Below, in pieces: positions 55,664-64,000 of a stretch of DNA of 64,000 nt; within the stretch, counting starts at the first letter, position 1; each line of letters starts with the position of its first letter. The notes below the pieces were generated by a model. That model had not been told where the DNA came from. It did no database searches and was given only the letters and a program-made list of their open reading frames with translations. The stretch spans positions 2,637,501 through 2,701,500 of the forward strand of contig NZ_LR134318.1 of assembly GCF_900636825.1 (NCBI RefSeq), in the 5' to 3' direction. This DNA is from Pseudomonas fluorescens (GTDB lineage: Bacteria > Pseudomonadota > Gammaproteobacteria > Pseudomonadales > Pseudomonadaceae). Made by a program: the position numbers and the translations under genes.

Positions 55664-55993
55664 TTGGAAAACTTTCACATCACACCTACAGACAGCGGAT
55701 GGGAACTGAAAAAAGAAGGCGCGACTCGAGCGTAAAAAACTGCTTCTACCAAGGATGCAATCATGGATCTGGCCAAGGCCTTTCTCGAAGGTGAAACCGC
55801 GTCGCTGAAGTTCCACAAAACCGACGTGACAGCTAGGCTCGATGGGTTGTCTTTCCGCGGGGCGCGAATATCTGCACCGGGCCTCATAGGGGCGGATGAC
55901 ACATTCGGCCAATGTTGCATCGCGCAACAACTGCTAGCGCGTGAAGTGCCTTGCAGCGTGCCAACCTATACCGCCAATATTACCTTGGTCTAA
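55664..55993 (+). pseudogene. DUF2188-type small protein, broken by a stop and fused to unrelated sequence
   Basis: A TTG start with AGGAG upstream begins LENFHITPTDSGWELKKEGA, the typical DUF2188 opening. An in-frame TAA at 55733-55735 interrupts it after ATRA. The same frame then continues KTASTKDAIMDLAKAFLEGE to LKFHKTD, again as in that family, before similarity ends around 55825 and unfamiliar sequence runs to a stop at 55993. A single base change (for example TCA to TAA) explains the stop; the tail suggests a rearrangement. It lies 10 bp after ligD, as stress-type small genes often do. Confidence 0.65.
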
Positions 55994-56328
55994 TCTTCGC
56001 GCTGTAATCCAGGCGGCCATGCTGCCATGCACGAGAACTTTCATCCGGTTGGCGGGACGTCTGACAAGGAAATAAGCGCAGTGCGGCCTCGCGGAACCGA
56101 ATACGGCGATCACCTCCGCCGAGGAAGTTTTAAAACCGAGCGCATTCCGTCGGTACCGTGGCCAGCCAAGTCCATCGATACGGGTCGTCTTGCGACGCGC
56201 TCGTATGTATTTGCGTACAATCGATGGAACCATCGCCCGCTGAGAGGGCGACGTAGCGCCCCTCAAGGCGATGTATAGAGCCAGCGTGACAAAGCCGTCG
56301 GTGCGCACGGATGCAGCGCTTTGGCTAC
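55994..56328. other. Intergenic region, nothing recognised
   Basis: 335 bp between the DUF2188 remnant and the SDR gene. The short open frames on both strands (for example 56027-56278) have no ribosome site or recognisable motif. No hairpin terminator is evident. Confidence 0.5.
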
Positions 56329-57228
56329 TTACGGCAGCGGATTTCCCCCAGTAACGCCGAAAACTTCGCCGGTGATGTAGCTCGACTCTTGATTAGCCAG
56401 CAGTACGTAGATCGGCGCGCATTCCGCTGGCTGACCAGGACGGCCCATTGGAGTCTCCGAACCAAACTCCGGGATCTTCTCCTGGGGCTGGCCGCCGCTC
56501 GGCTGGAGCGGCGTCCAGAAAGGGCCAGGCGCCACGGCATTGACCCGAATGCCTTTGCTGATCACCTGCTTGGCCAAGGCCTTCGTGAAAGCAACGATGG
56601 CGGATTTGGTAGGGGCGTAATCAAGCAACGTTTCAGAAGGCTGGTACGCCTGGATCGAAGCTGTGTTGATGATCGTAGCACCTGGACTTAAGTGCGGCAG
56701 AGCGGCCTTACATACCCAGAAAAGCGCGTAGACATTGGTTTTAAATGTCGCGTCGAACTGCTCGGTCGTGAGATCGGCGATGTCCTTTTGGGCGGTCTGC
56801 TTACCAGCAACATTCACCAACACATCAAGCCCACCCAAATTTTCTACTGCCTGGCTGACCAATTGTTTGCAGAACGATTCGCTTGTCAAATCGCCGGGAA
56901 TGCAGACTGCCTTGCGACCCTCGGCTTCGATCAGCGCAACCACTTCCTTGGCGTCGGCTTCCTCTTCTGGTAGGTAATTCAGCGCGATGTCTGCGCCTTC
57001 TCTTGCGTAAGCAATGGCGGCAGCGCGACCAATCCCGGAATCAGCACCGGTAATCAGGGCCTTGCGCCCCGCCAGTCTGCCGAAACCTTTATAGCTGGTC
57101 TCGCCATGGTCTGCAGCGGGCTGAAGTTTATGCACGGTGCCCGGCGGCGTTTGCGGCTGCTTTGGAAATTCCGGCTGCGGGTACTGAGTCAGTGGGTTCT
57201 GCATCGAGTATTGGTTTTCAGTCGCCAT
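56329..57228 (-). CDS. Short-chain dehydrogenase, YghA/general-stress type
   Basis: A 299-residue SDR of the branch with a long proline-rich N-terminus ([20 protein letters not shown]), common among stress-induced bacterial oxidoreductases. It has the cofactor motif [22 protein letters not shown] in place of the usual NNAG, the catalytic Ser in NTASIQAY and Tyr/Lys in [10 protein letters not shown], and the family ending [17 protein letters not shown](P)H-dependent reduction of a small aldehyde or ketone is expected; the substrate is unknown. AGGAG lies upstream of the ATG at 57228. Confidence 0.88.
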   Translation of the reverse strand: MATENQYSMQNPLTQYPQPEFPKQPQTPPGTVHKLQPAADHGETSYKGFGRLAGRKALITGADSGIGRAAAIAYAREGADIALNYLPEEEADAKEVVALIEAEGRKAVCIPGDLTSESFCKQLVSQAVENLGGLDVLVNVAGKQTAQKDIADLTTEQFDATFKTNVYALFWVCKAALPHLSPGATIINTASIQAYQPSETLLDYAPTKSAIVAFTKALAKQVISKGIRVNAVAPGPFWTPLQPSGGQPQEKIPEFGSETPMGRPGQPAECAPIYVLLANQESSYITGEVFGVTGGNPLP

Positions 57229-57486
57229 GGTGAACTCTCCTGCGAGACGTCTTAACCAGTTGACGGCATTTGCGCCAACAGGATTCCTAACGTCGGAGGG
57301 TGTTTGAAAACAAAACGTTCAGTCTTTTGAAGCCAGCGGAGCGTCCAGCTATCGCTTACTCCCATCCTCCAGTCTGTGAGCGCAACCACGTAAACTTTGA
57401 GGATTATCCCGGTCAATAAAGGGGCTGCTAAAGGGGCGCGCGGCGCACTGACGAGAGTACTAAGTGAATCAAGCAGGAGAATCCTG

Positions 57487-57806
57487 ATGATCGGTAAGAA
57501 AGCGCTATGTCATCTGAGCTTTGCCACGTTGTGCGGGTTGACCAGCTTCAGCCAGGCCAGTGAACAGCCGAGCGTGACAATGGAAAGGCCTGGTGCCGGC
57601 GTCGAGGAAATCAAGGAAGGTGACAACGCTCCGATCAATACCAGCGCGAATCGCTGGCTATAAAGAACTGGGAAAAACACCACTTGAGTGCGCCTGGGAA
57701 GAACCAGCAATGGGTAGAAATCAAGGACAAATATGCGCTGATCGGTATCCCTACAGAGACGATCAAAAAAATGGTCGGTAGAAATAACCCCATTCTCGAC
57801 GGCTGA
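57487..57806 (+). pseudogene. RcnB-family-like exported protein, frameshifted
   Basis: The start MIGKKALCHLSFATLCGLTS is preceded by AGGAG and encodes a signal peptide ending around FSQAS. The first frame stops at 57663 after NTSANRWL. One base over, from about 57632, the frame reads YQRESLAIKNWEKHHLSAPG, then QQWVEIKDKYALIGIPT, a typical RcnB-like domain, and ends at 57806. A single missing base (CCGAT instead of CCGGAT would give APDQYQRE) explains the break. The intact protein would be about 106 residues and periplasmic. Confidence 0.7.
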
Positions 57807-57875
57807 CTCGCCTGTAAAAAGCGCATACCGGGTAAGAGGCAGTTAAGTCCGGTTTAAACCCATACGGAGGGAGCA

Positions 57876-58073
57876 ATGACTCTGGAGTAACTGGATTTGC
57901 TTGAGCGTTTGCTTATGGTACATGGGCCCGGCGGTCAGGAGGATGAGGTTAGAAGCATCTGTCGCGTTGAACTTGAGCCTCATTGCGACAAGGTCGATGT
58001 CGACAGGGCAGGGAATGTGATCGGGGTTATACGGTCGCAGCACCCCAGTGATCTACATGGCCACGCACACTAA
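57876..58073 (+). pseudogene. M42-type aminopeptidase, N-terminal remnant
   Basis: ATG with GGAGG upstream, but the fifth codon is TAA. The frame then continues LDLLERLLMVHGPGGQEDEV and VDVDRAGNVIGVIR, the N-terminus of M42/M20-type metallopeptidases (the M..GPSG.E.EV pattern). Similarity ends near 58040, where an inverted SDR remnant begins. Catalytic metal ligands are all missing. Confidence 0.55.
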
Positions 58074-58696
58074 CGAAATGCACCACAACACAATCCACCG
58101 AGCACCATGAAATAGGGCAGGGCCACATAGGCGCCACGCAGATTGCCCACAAAGTCTGGCTGGAACTTGCTCGTGAGCTTCAAGGGGCGTGTTCTCAAAG
58201 CTTCCGACGGCGCCGAAACCTGCGTTGTTGATCCAGATATCGATGCGACCGTTCCAGAACTCTGCGGCGCGCTCTGCGAGATTTTTCATTTGCTGGCTGA
58301 TAGTTACATCGGTGGTCACTGCGACAGCGGCCGTGCCGCAATCTGTGCACTCACCCTAAACCTCGTACAGCGCTTCCTCGTCCCTGGCTGTAATACTCGT
58401 CGCGCGCCTTCATGCGAAAGCTTTGGCCGTAGCCCGGCCAAACCGCTAGATGCCTCAGCAATGACTACCCACTTTCCACTCAACTTCCCGCTGTCCTGTT
58501 GCTTCGGCTCATTTGAAGCTGCAAAGGCTCCGGCGGAGCCGGTGAATCCATTTGCAGCAGCGAGCTGAAGAGTTTTCCCGCGTACCAGCGTCAGGGTGAG
58601 GTCGGAGATCGTCCCCGCAAGACGGTCTGGACTAGGCTTTCCGGTCGAGTCCAAATCATCGTAGAAAAATTCTCGACCTTCCAGGCAGGGGATCAT
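58053..58696 (-). pseudogene. SDR oxidoreductase remnant with several disruptions
   Basis: Two frames on the minus strand together read as a degraded SDR. The first has GKLSGKWVVIAEASSGLAG (from the usual GKxxxITGASSGIG) in the 58316-58696 part. The second, shifted at about 58316, has TTDVTISQQMKNLAERAAE, RIDIWINNAGFGAVGSFENT and PLEAHEQV. The sequence then degenerates before the catalytic Ser-Tyr-Lys region. It abuts the M42 remnant, so a deletion has probably joined two dead genes. Confidence 0.6.
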
Positions 58697-58893
58697 TAAT
58701 CAGTTCCACTGAGCACTGAATGGGCGGAACATTTCGCGTTTGTCCTTCATTTCAAAATTAGATGTGACGGATCATTTTTGACGCGAGTGTGTGCCTCCTC
58801 AAATGAAATCAAGTGAACTTTCCCTAATAAACTCGCTTCCTTATCGAATAGGATGAGGGCAGGTTCGCGCCTTCCTACACAGAGGGACTCGCC

Positions 58894-59331
58894 ATGGCAC
58901 GTGGAAGCAAAGACGGGTACACCGACGAGCAAAAGCGCAAAGCTGAGCACATTGAAGAGAGCTACGAGCGGAAGGGTACGCCGAAAGACGAAGCGGAAGC
59001 GCGCGCTTGGGCAACCGTAAACAAACAGTCAGGAGGGGGTGAAAAGGCTGGTGGCTCGGGTAGAAAAACGTCGCACGCTACGAAAGAACAGACCAAATCT
59101 GATACGGGCAAAAGAGCGGCGCAAACACGCAGGGGCCGTGGCGGTGATTCTAAAGCTTCACTTGAGATGCAGAGCAAGGAAAGCCTGATGAGTGATGCCC
59201 GTAGTCAAAATATTTCTGAACGTTCGAAGATGGCCGAAGCTGAGTTGATCGAGCGCTCAAAAGAAGTGATTCAAACCAACCTGACTGTGGAGCGGAGTGA
59301 TGCATACAGACTCCCCTTGGTCATGATCTGA
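58894..59331 (+). CDS. Small hydrophilic stress-type protein (KGG/plasmid-stabilisation-like)
   Basis: A 145-residue, very hydrophilic basic protein. Its first 45 residues (DGYTDEQKRKAEHIEESYER, then EAEARAWATVNKQSGGG) match small proteins commonly annotated as plasmid stabilisation in pseudomonads. A Gly/Lys/Arg-rich middle follows (KRAAQTRRGRGGDSKAS) and then a longer than usual helical tail. It may be an intrinsically disordered stress or DNA-binding protein. The next gene, gcd, starts 25 bp later on the same strand. Confidence 0.65.
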   Translation: MARGSKDGYTDEQKRKAEHIEESYERKGTPKDEAEARAWATVNKQSGGGEKAGGSGRKTSHATKEQTKSDTGKRAAQTRRGRGGDSKASLEMQSKESLMSDARSQNISERSKMAEAELIERSKEVIQTNLTVERSDAYRLPLVMI

Positions 59332-59356
59332 GTTTTCTAGAGCCGGTGGAGGTCAG

Positions 59357-61759
59357 ATGAATCTGTTCCAGCGCAATACCCCTGTGTTTACCGGCGCACT
59401 GGTGGCGCTCGTTGGACTATTGCTGTTTGGCGGCGGTATCTGGCTGGTAATGCTGCACGGGTCACCCTATTACTTGCTGGCAGGGTTAGCTCTGCTGATA
59501 ACCGGTGTCGGTTTGATCAGGGGCCGATGGTGGTCGCTCTGGGTTTACGGTCTGGCCTGGTTGGGGACGGTTGCGTGGGCCTTATGGGAAAGCGGCTTGG
59601 ATGCTTGGGCCCTGGAGCCAAGGCTTCTCGTTCCGACCTTGCTGGGTCTCTACTTGCTGCTTCCTCGCATTCGTCGGCGGCTGCATCCAGGTAAGAGCAT
59701 CTCATCTGCAGGCAACGTGATTTTCCCTCTGGTTGGAGTGCTGCTCGTTGGTCTGCTTTTCTTCGCTCATCCCTATCCCAAAGATCCGCCAGAACAGGCA
59801 CAAGCACAGCTGACGCAGGCTTCATCTTCGCCTCAAGATGTCGACAATGACTGGCGTTACTACGGTCGCACGCCTCGCGGTGAGCGTTGGTCTCCGCTCA
59901 CGCAGATTGATCAGCAAAACGTCGACCAACTTCAGCCTGCCTGGGAATACAGAACGGGCGATGTTGCGAGATCCGGAGAAAACAAGGATGGCTACGAATT
60001 CAATTTCGAAGTCACTCCCATCAAGGTGGGCGACACACTTTACATCTGCACGCCGCACAGCCAGGTCATCGCACTGGATGCCGTATCCGGTGCTGAACGC
60101 TGGCGTTTCGATCCCAAACCAGAAACAGGGAACAATGCTTATCTGGCCTGTCGTGGCGTAGCTTATTACGAGGCCCCGGCAGGTACTGACTGCCCGCAAC
60201 GGATTATTTCTCCAGTCGCCGATGCCCGCTTGGTTGCGCTGGACGCAAACACGGGTAAGCCATGCGCGAGCTTTGGAGATCATGGCTTCGTTTCTTTGAA
60301 ACAGCATCTGGGTGATGTGCCCAAAGGTTTTCATTTCGTGACGTCGCCGCCATTGGTCGTCCGTGATCGAGTGGTACTTGGTGGGTGGATATATGATGGC
60401 CAGAAAACCAACGAGCCCTCGGGTGCGGTGCGTGCGTTTGACCCAATCACAGGTCAAATTGCCTGGGCATGGGACGTGGGTCGTCCCGAAAGCGTCATCA
60501 GCCACCCCGGGCCCGATGAGAATTTCACTGTAGGCACCCCCAATGCTTGGGGTGTATACACCGCCGACGTCAAGCGCGGCTTGGTGTATCTGCCAACTGG
60601 CAATGCAGTGCCGGACTACTACGGTGCTAAACGCCGGCCATTCGATGAAAAGTACTCTAGCTCCGTGGTTGCGCTCGATATCGAAACAGGTGCGCCTCGG
60701 TGGTCTTTCCAAACCTTGCACCATGACCTTTGGGACATGGATGTGCCCATCGGCCCGACGCTGGTAGATCTGCAGGACACCAACGGCAAAACTGTTCCCG
60801 CTCTGGTGCAAACCACTAAACGCGGTGAGTTGTTTGTCCTTAATCGCGAAACTGGGGAGCCTGTTGCCCAGATTGCAGAGAAGCCCGCACCTCAAGGTGG
60901 CTTGCCTGGTGAACCTGTGTCCGCAACGCAACCTTACTCAGTGGGCATGCCTTCGTTTGCACCACCTCAAATAGAGGAGAAGGATACTTGGGGCGTAACT
61001 CCTATCGACCAGATGCTATGCCGAATAGAGTTCCGGCGCCTAGATTACAAAGGCGCGTTTACGCCGTTCGCCCTGGATAAAAAAACGTTGGTGTATCCAG
61101 CATTCGATGGCGTCATCGACTGGCATGGAGCATCAGTTGATCCTGAGCGCAAACGCTTGTATGCCAACCTGAGCTACATCCCGTTTGTTGCGCAGACTCT
61201 TGAAAGGTCTGAGGCGGAGAAAATAGGTCTGGTAGAGCCATGGGATGGCAAGGGACAGCCTCCAAGGCCTAAGAAGTTCGCCATCAATCCTCAGTACGGC
61301 ACACCTTATGTGGTCAAGGTCGATCCGTGGCTTGGGTTGTTGGGCGCACCTTGCAAAGCTCCACCGTGGGGGCAATTGGCAGCAGTCGATCTGCGCACTC
61401 GTTCCGTCGTCTGGAAACATGATGTAGGCACAACCCGTGACATGGGGCCCATGGGGCTACATATCAACCTGCCTTTCCCAACAGGGATCTTCAATATCGG
61501 CGGCAACGTCACTACTCGATCCGGGCTCATATTTATGGGAGCAACTGCGGATGACTATCTGCGCGCATTTGATGCGCAGAACGGCAAAGAACTCTGGAAG
61601 GCTCGGCTGCCTGCCGGAGGGCAGGCAACGCCAATGACATACATGGGCAAGGACGGCAGGCAGTACGTAGTAATTGCGGCTGGTGGTCACGGTGGTTTAC
61701 AGACTCGGTCGGGCGACTACGTCGAGGCATATGCATTGCCGAAAAGAGGGGAGCCATGA
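59357..61759 (+). CDS. gcd: Membrane-bound PQQ-dependent glucose dehydrogenase
   Basis: An 800-residue quinoprotein. Five N-terminal membrane helices (about residues 10-140) anchor it and hold ubiquinone; the rest is the periplasmic PQQ eight-bladed propeller. Typical segments are WRYYGRTPRGERWSPLTQID, LACRGVAYYEAP, HHDLWDMDVP, WGVTPIDQMLCRIEFR and DMGPMGLHINLPFPTGIFN. It oxidises glucose and related aldoses to lactones, passing electrons to ubiquinone. GGAGG lies upstream of the ATG. Its stop overlaps a tiny ORF as ATGA, and an alpha/beta hydrolase and an unknown gene follow. PQQ synthesis genes are not in the window. Confidence 0.9.
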   Translation: MNLFQRNTPVFTGALVALVGLLLFGGGIWLVMLHGSPYYLLAGLALLITGVGLIRGRWWSLWVYGLAWLGTVAWALWESGLDAWALEPRLLVPTLLGLYLLLPRIRRRLHPGKSISSAGNVIFPLVGVLLVGLLFFAHPYPKDPPEQAQAQLTQASSSPQDVDNDWRYYGRTPRGERWSPLTQIDQQNVDQLQPAWEYRTGDVARSGENKDGYEFNFEVTPIKVGDTLYICTPHSQVIALDAVSGAERWRFDPKPETGNNAYLACRGVAYYEAPAGTDCPQRIISPVADARLVALDANTGKPCASFGDHGFVSLKQHLGDVPKGFHFVTSPPLVVRDRVVLGGWIYDGQKTNEPSGAVRAFDPITGQIAWAWDVGRPESVISHPGPDENFTVGTPNAWGVYTADVKRGLVYLPTGNAVPDYYGAKRRPFDEKYSSSVVALDIETGAPRWSFQTLHHDLWDMDVPIGPTLVDLQDTNGKTVPALVQTTKRGELFVLNRETGEPVAQIAEKPAPQGGLPGEPVSATQPYSVGMPSFAPPQIEEKDTWGVTPIDQMLCRIEFRRLDYKGAFTPFALDKKTLVYPAFDGVIDWHGASVDPERKRLYANLSYIPFVAQTLERSEAEKIGLVEPWDGKGQPPRPKKFAINPQYGTPYVVKVDPWLGLLGAPCKAPPWGQLAAVDLRTRSVVWKHDVGTTRDMGPMGLHINLPFPTGIFNIGGNVTTRSGLIFMGATADDYLRAFDAQNGKELWKARLPAGGQATPMTYMGKDGRQYVVIAAGGHGGLQTRSGDYVEAYALPKRGEP

Positions 61760-61875
61760 GTACAAACATCAGCGCTGCGGGCTTGAATACCCATTTCGGA
61801 AACGGCGATGAGCAGTGCGCTCGAGCGCTTCGTTCCACTCCGCGAGTGAAAAGCGATGAAGCGATCTTCCCGTAA
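61756..61875 (+). CDS. Possible 39-residue ORF between gcd and the hydrolase
   Basis: The ATG at 61756 overlaps the gcd stop as ATGA, and the frame ends at 61875, 20 bases inside the next gene. The peptide (MSTNISAAGLNTHFGNGDEQ and on) is not recognised. It would couple translation of gcd to the hydrolase, or it may be the remnant of a longer gene. Confidence 0.3.
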   Translation: MSTNISAAGLNTHFGNGDEQCARALRSTPRVKSDEAIFP

Positions 61876-62764
61876 TAATCTAACCTGGGTTTTGGCAGGC
61901 TCCGCAAGCCTGTGTGCAGTGGCCGGCTGTCGCATCTATCGCCGTTTGGTTCGCACGCCAGCGCTGAGCGAAAAAAGCCTGCAACTCGGCATTAAGGGCG
62001 AGTACATACAGGCCGGGCCTTGGCATATGTTTACCCGGAGCGTTGGCGAGGTAAATGCGCCAGTGGTGGTGCTGGTTCATGGCTTGGTCATTTCCAGTCG
62101 CTATATGGAGCCCTTGGCGTTGGCATTGGCGGCGAACGGGTATCACGTGCTGGCCCCGGATTTGCCCGGCTATGGCGAGAGTGTCATCGGTTCGCCGCGC
62201 AGCTCCCTGAGTATCCAAAGCCTAAGCGACGCTCTGTTTTTGTGGCTGGGCGCAATGAATGTTGGGAAGGCTTCATTTATCGGTAATTCCTTCGGTTGCC
62301 AAGTGTTGACTATGCTAGCGGTGCGCCATCCTGCAGTCGTCGACCGTCTTGTATTGCAGGGGCTGACTGTCGATCCGGATGCGCGAAATCTCTTCACTCA
62401 GATAAGCCGCGCCTTTCTCAACGGACGTCGCGAGCGCCGGAGATCGAGTGCTGACATCGGCCGGGTCGACTATGCCAAAGCCGGCCCTTGGCGCGCTTTG
62501 AGCAGCATGTACAGACTGATTCGGGACAGAGTCGAAACCCGTCTGCCCTTAATCCAATCCCCGTGTCTGATCCTGCAAGGTACACGCGATCCGGTAGTTC
62601 CGACGCCGTGGGCGCAACGAGCATGCGACTTGTTGCCAAACGGCCAATTTCGGCTGGTTGAGGGTGCCACTCATACCATGAACTACGTGTACCCCTTCAG
62701 TTTCGCCTTAGCAGTGGCAGATTTTTTGGACGGAAACAATCATGCCGGAAGAATCGATAAATGA
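61856..62764 (+). CDS. Alpha/beta-fold hydrolase
   Basis: A 302-residue hydrolase with a single N-terminal hydrophobic segment (about residues 9-26, WVLAGSASLCAVAGC), which could be a membrane anchor or lipoprotein-like signal. The core has VVLVHGLVISSRYM (oxyanion), LAPDLPGYGES, nucleophile Ser in GNSFGCQV, Asp in LQGTRDPVVPT and His in EGATHTMNY, so the triad is complete. The substrate is unknown. Its stop overlaps the next start as ATGA. Confidence 0.85.
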   Translation: MKRSSRNNLTWVLAGSASLCAVAGCRIYRRLVRTPALSEKSLQLGIKGEYIQAGPWHMFTRSVGEVNAPVVVLVHGLVISSRYMEPLALALAANGYHVLAPDLPGYGESVIGSPRSSLSIQSLSDALFLWLGAMNVGKASFIGNSFGCQVLTMLAVRHPAVVDRLVLQGLTVDPDARNLFTQISRAFLNGRRERRRSSADIGRVDYAKAGPWRALSSMYRLIRDRVETRLPLIQSPCLILQGTRDPVVPTPWAQRACDLLPNGQFRLVEGATHTMNYVYPFSFALAVADFLDGNNHAGRIDK

Positions 62765-64000
62765 GTCGGGCCCCACGTGGTATCGCCCGTTTTGATTCCG
62801 CTGCGGCGATGGTTCAGGCGTTGGCGGCTGCGCTGCATGATAAGGCCTTTACCAGCCCGAGCCAGTCAGCTGTTATGGACAAGTTGATGCTTGTCCTTAA
62901 TGCCTTGCCAAGCAAATCCCGAGAATTGATTTACGCTTTCGGTGGAATGGCTGAAGGCATAGGTAAAGGACAGGCGCGACGATTGGATCTCGAGGCCATC
63001 AGTGAGTGGTTAGCCGGGCAATACCCTGATCGACGGTACCCTGCTGCATTCATTGGTTCTTCGAACGGTGCCATGATTCATCTGGCAGCTGCAATGAAAG
63101 TCCCTTGGCTGCCGCAGACCTTCTTATGTCCCGTACGTGCACTCGGGAACGATCCAGACGACGCCCAGCGTGCTTTTCAGGAAGGACTGGGCACCGTCAC
63201 CAACTTACTTGAGGCCGATGAGCGAATTGCAGTGCATCACATGCATGATCCGAATCAGGATCGTTTGATGCTCCAACAAATGACGTACTTTCGGCTCAAG
63301 TTACAGCGTTTACCGCTTGCTTACCGGGAGTTCCTTTTGCGCAACTTACCGCGTGGCGGCACGCTCTATGTGAACCGTTGCGATCGACAATGGCCCGTCA
63401 CGCGTACTGGCGCACGCTCAATCTTCCAGTTTGGGGCCACAGGCGGCGCGATAGAGGCGGAGTACTTTCATGGCTCACCGCGCGTCGCTGAATATTTGAG
63501 GCGGTACGATATTCCTCGCACACATTGGGAACCACCGACAACGACCGAACTTACGCCCGAGGCAGAGTGGGGGTTCGACCCTGCATTGCTCCAAGATCTG
63601 AAAGAGTTGGCTGAGCAACGTCAATGGCGTGTTATCGAAATCAGCTATGTAGAACCTGAAGCATTAAGCGTTCCCACCGCCGAAATTTATCGGCAATGGT
63701 ATGACGATCAAGGCGTTGAGGCCAAGCGTCTATTGGTCGGCAGCTTTTTGCTATGCGACCCTCATACGACCTTGAGTCTCAGAGCCATCCCTCTATGGCT
63801 GCTTTTCGGCGTAGAACCTTCCGCTGAGCTTCTGGAGCGGTTCCTTGCGCAGGCAGCAGGCCCGGAGCAGGTCGATCTGATGTTGTTTTCTCATGGCACG
63901 GAAGGGGTGGGTTTAGCCACCATGCAACGCTGGTGGCGGGCGCTAAGCCGAGCAAAAGGGCAGACTCAATTTATAGGAGTTGACCCTCAACGCTATCCTC
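62761..64000 (+). CDS. Large conserved-looking protein of unknown function (3' end outside window)
   Basis: The frame is open from the ATG at 62761 (ATGA overlap with the hydrolase) to the window end, 413 codons. There is no signal peptide. Notable segments are LPSKSRELIYAFGGMAEGIG, AAFIGSSNGAMIHLAAAMKV, ERIAVHHMHDPNQDRL and AIPLWLLFGVEPSAELLERF. The GSSNGAM stretch looks like a nucleophile-elbow or nucleotide loop, but I cannot assign a family. Tight coupling to the hydrolase suggests they act in one pathway. Confidence 0.75.
   Translation, partial: MSRAPRGIARFDSAAAMVQALAAALHDKAFTSPSQSAVMDKLMLVLNALPSKSRELIYAFGGMAEGIGKGQARRLDLEAISEWLAGQYPDRRYPAAFIGSSNGAMIHLAAAMKVPWLPQTFLCPVRALGNDPDDAQRAFQEGLGTVTNLLEADERIAVHHMHDPNQDRLMLQQMTYFRLKLQRLPLAYREFLLRNLPRGGTLYVNRCDRQWPVTRTGARSIFQFGATGGAIEAEYFHGSPRVAEYLRRYDIPRTHWEPPTTTELTPEAEWGFDPALLQDLKELAEQRQWRVIEISYVEPEALSVPTAEIYRQWYDDQGVEAKRLLVGSFLLCDPHTTLSLRAIPLWLLFGVEPSAELLERFLAQAAGPEQVDLMLFSHGTEGVGLATMQRWWRALSRAKGQTQFIGVDPQRYP

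Noticed and set aside
55763..55993. Separate 76-codon gene starting at an internal ATG
   Set aside because: It is in frame with the DUF2188 start at 55664 and continues that family's pattern, so it is better seen as the part after a nonsense codon.
59822..60931. 369-codon minus-strand open frame
   Set aside because: Antisense of the glucose dehydrogenase propeller.

Overview
The window looks like the chromosome of a fluorescent Pseudomonas (P. fluorescens group). The evidence is the conserved gacA-uvrC-pgsA-tRNA block with a TTG start on gacA, the REP-type intergenic hairpins typical of that group, a yejABEF-like operon, a PilU ATPase and a PQQ glucose dehydrogenase. From 1 to about 43.6 kb the DNA is densely coding core or semi-core sequence. 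From the truncated tRNA-Leu at 43.8 kb onward it becomes gene-poor and visibly more AT-rich. It then carries small hypothetical genes, toxin-antitoxin-like fragments and many broken genes, with a stress and DNA-repair section from 52.8 kb.

Region by region. (1) 1-4.5 kb: a wecB-nfrB pair for a c-di-GMP-activated polysaccharide, a thioredoxin-like gene, and a RelB/RelE module whose toxin is frameshifted. (2) 4.7-11.5 kb: a sigma54-type promoter, a polar amino acid ABC transporter, RidA, an IclR regulator, a fold-III PLP deaminase/dehydratase and a KDG-kinase-like sugar kinase. Together they look like one catabolic route; D-glucosaminate is my preferred substrate hypothesis. (3) 11.6-15.7 kb: a parvulin, a three-PAS hybrid histidine kinase and pilU. 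(4) 15.7-21.7 kb: D-3-hydroxybutyrate use (GntP-type permease, 3-hydroxybutyrate dehydrogenase, acetoacetyl-CoA synthetase) behind a sigma54 promoter, next to an HbcR-like sigma54 activator. (5) 21.9-29.6 kb: an unusual cluster made of a giant Ig-like/RCC1 protein split by an in-frame stop, an Ig-like protein, and two exported paralogues that each contain an internal duplication. (6) 29.6-35.1 kb: a yejABEF-type peptide importer. (7) 35.3-37.9 kb: a second parvulin, a lipase without a signal peptide and another Ig-repeat protein. (8) 38.0-39.5 kb: a DAHP synthase preceded by two aromatic-rich leader ORFs and a strong intrinsic terminator, which looks like an attenuator. (9) 39.7-43.6 kb: a GNAT protein, gacA, uvrC, pgsA, tRNA-Gly and tRNA-Cys.

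(10) 43.8-52.6 kb: an accessory region starting inside tRNA-Leu. It holds an AlpA/excisionase-like HTH gene without an integrase, a 2-kb stretch with only decayed pieces, an XRE-type regulator, several hypothetical genes, a VbhA-like antitoxin beside a HAD protein, an orphan PrlF-like antitoxin, a UmuC tail and a frameshifted flavoprotein. (11) 52.8-59.3 kb: LigD with an N-terminal extension and no Ku in sight, an SDR, a KGG-like stress protein, and broken copies of DUF2188, RcnB-like, M42 peptidase and SDR genes. (12) 59.4-64.0 kb: a membrane PQQ glucose dehydrogenase in an apparent operon with an alpha/beta hydrolase and a large unknown protein cut by the window end.

The most interesting candidates are the two-leader attenuator before DAHP synthase, the putative D-glucosaminate operon, a 19-bp motif repeated in the sense orientation before two unrelated genes 18 kb apart, and the Ig/RCC1/exported-paralogue cluster. 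All calls come from reading the sequence and recalled family knowledge; no database search or folding was run.
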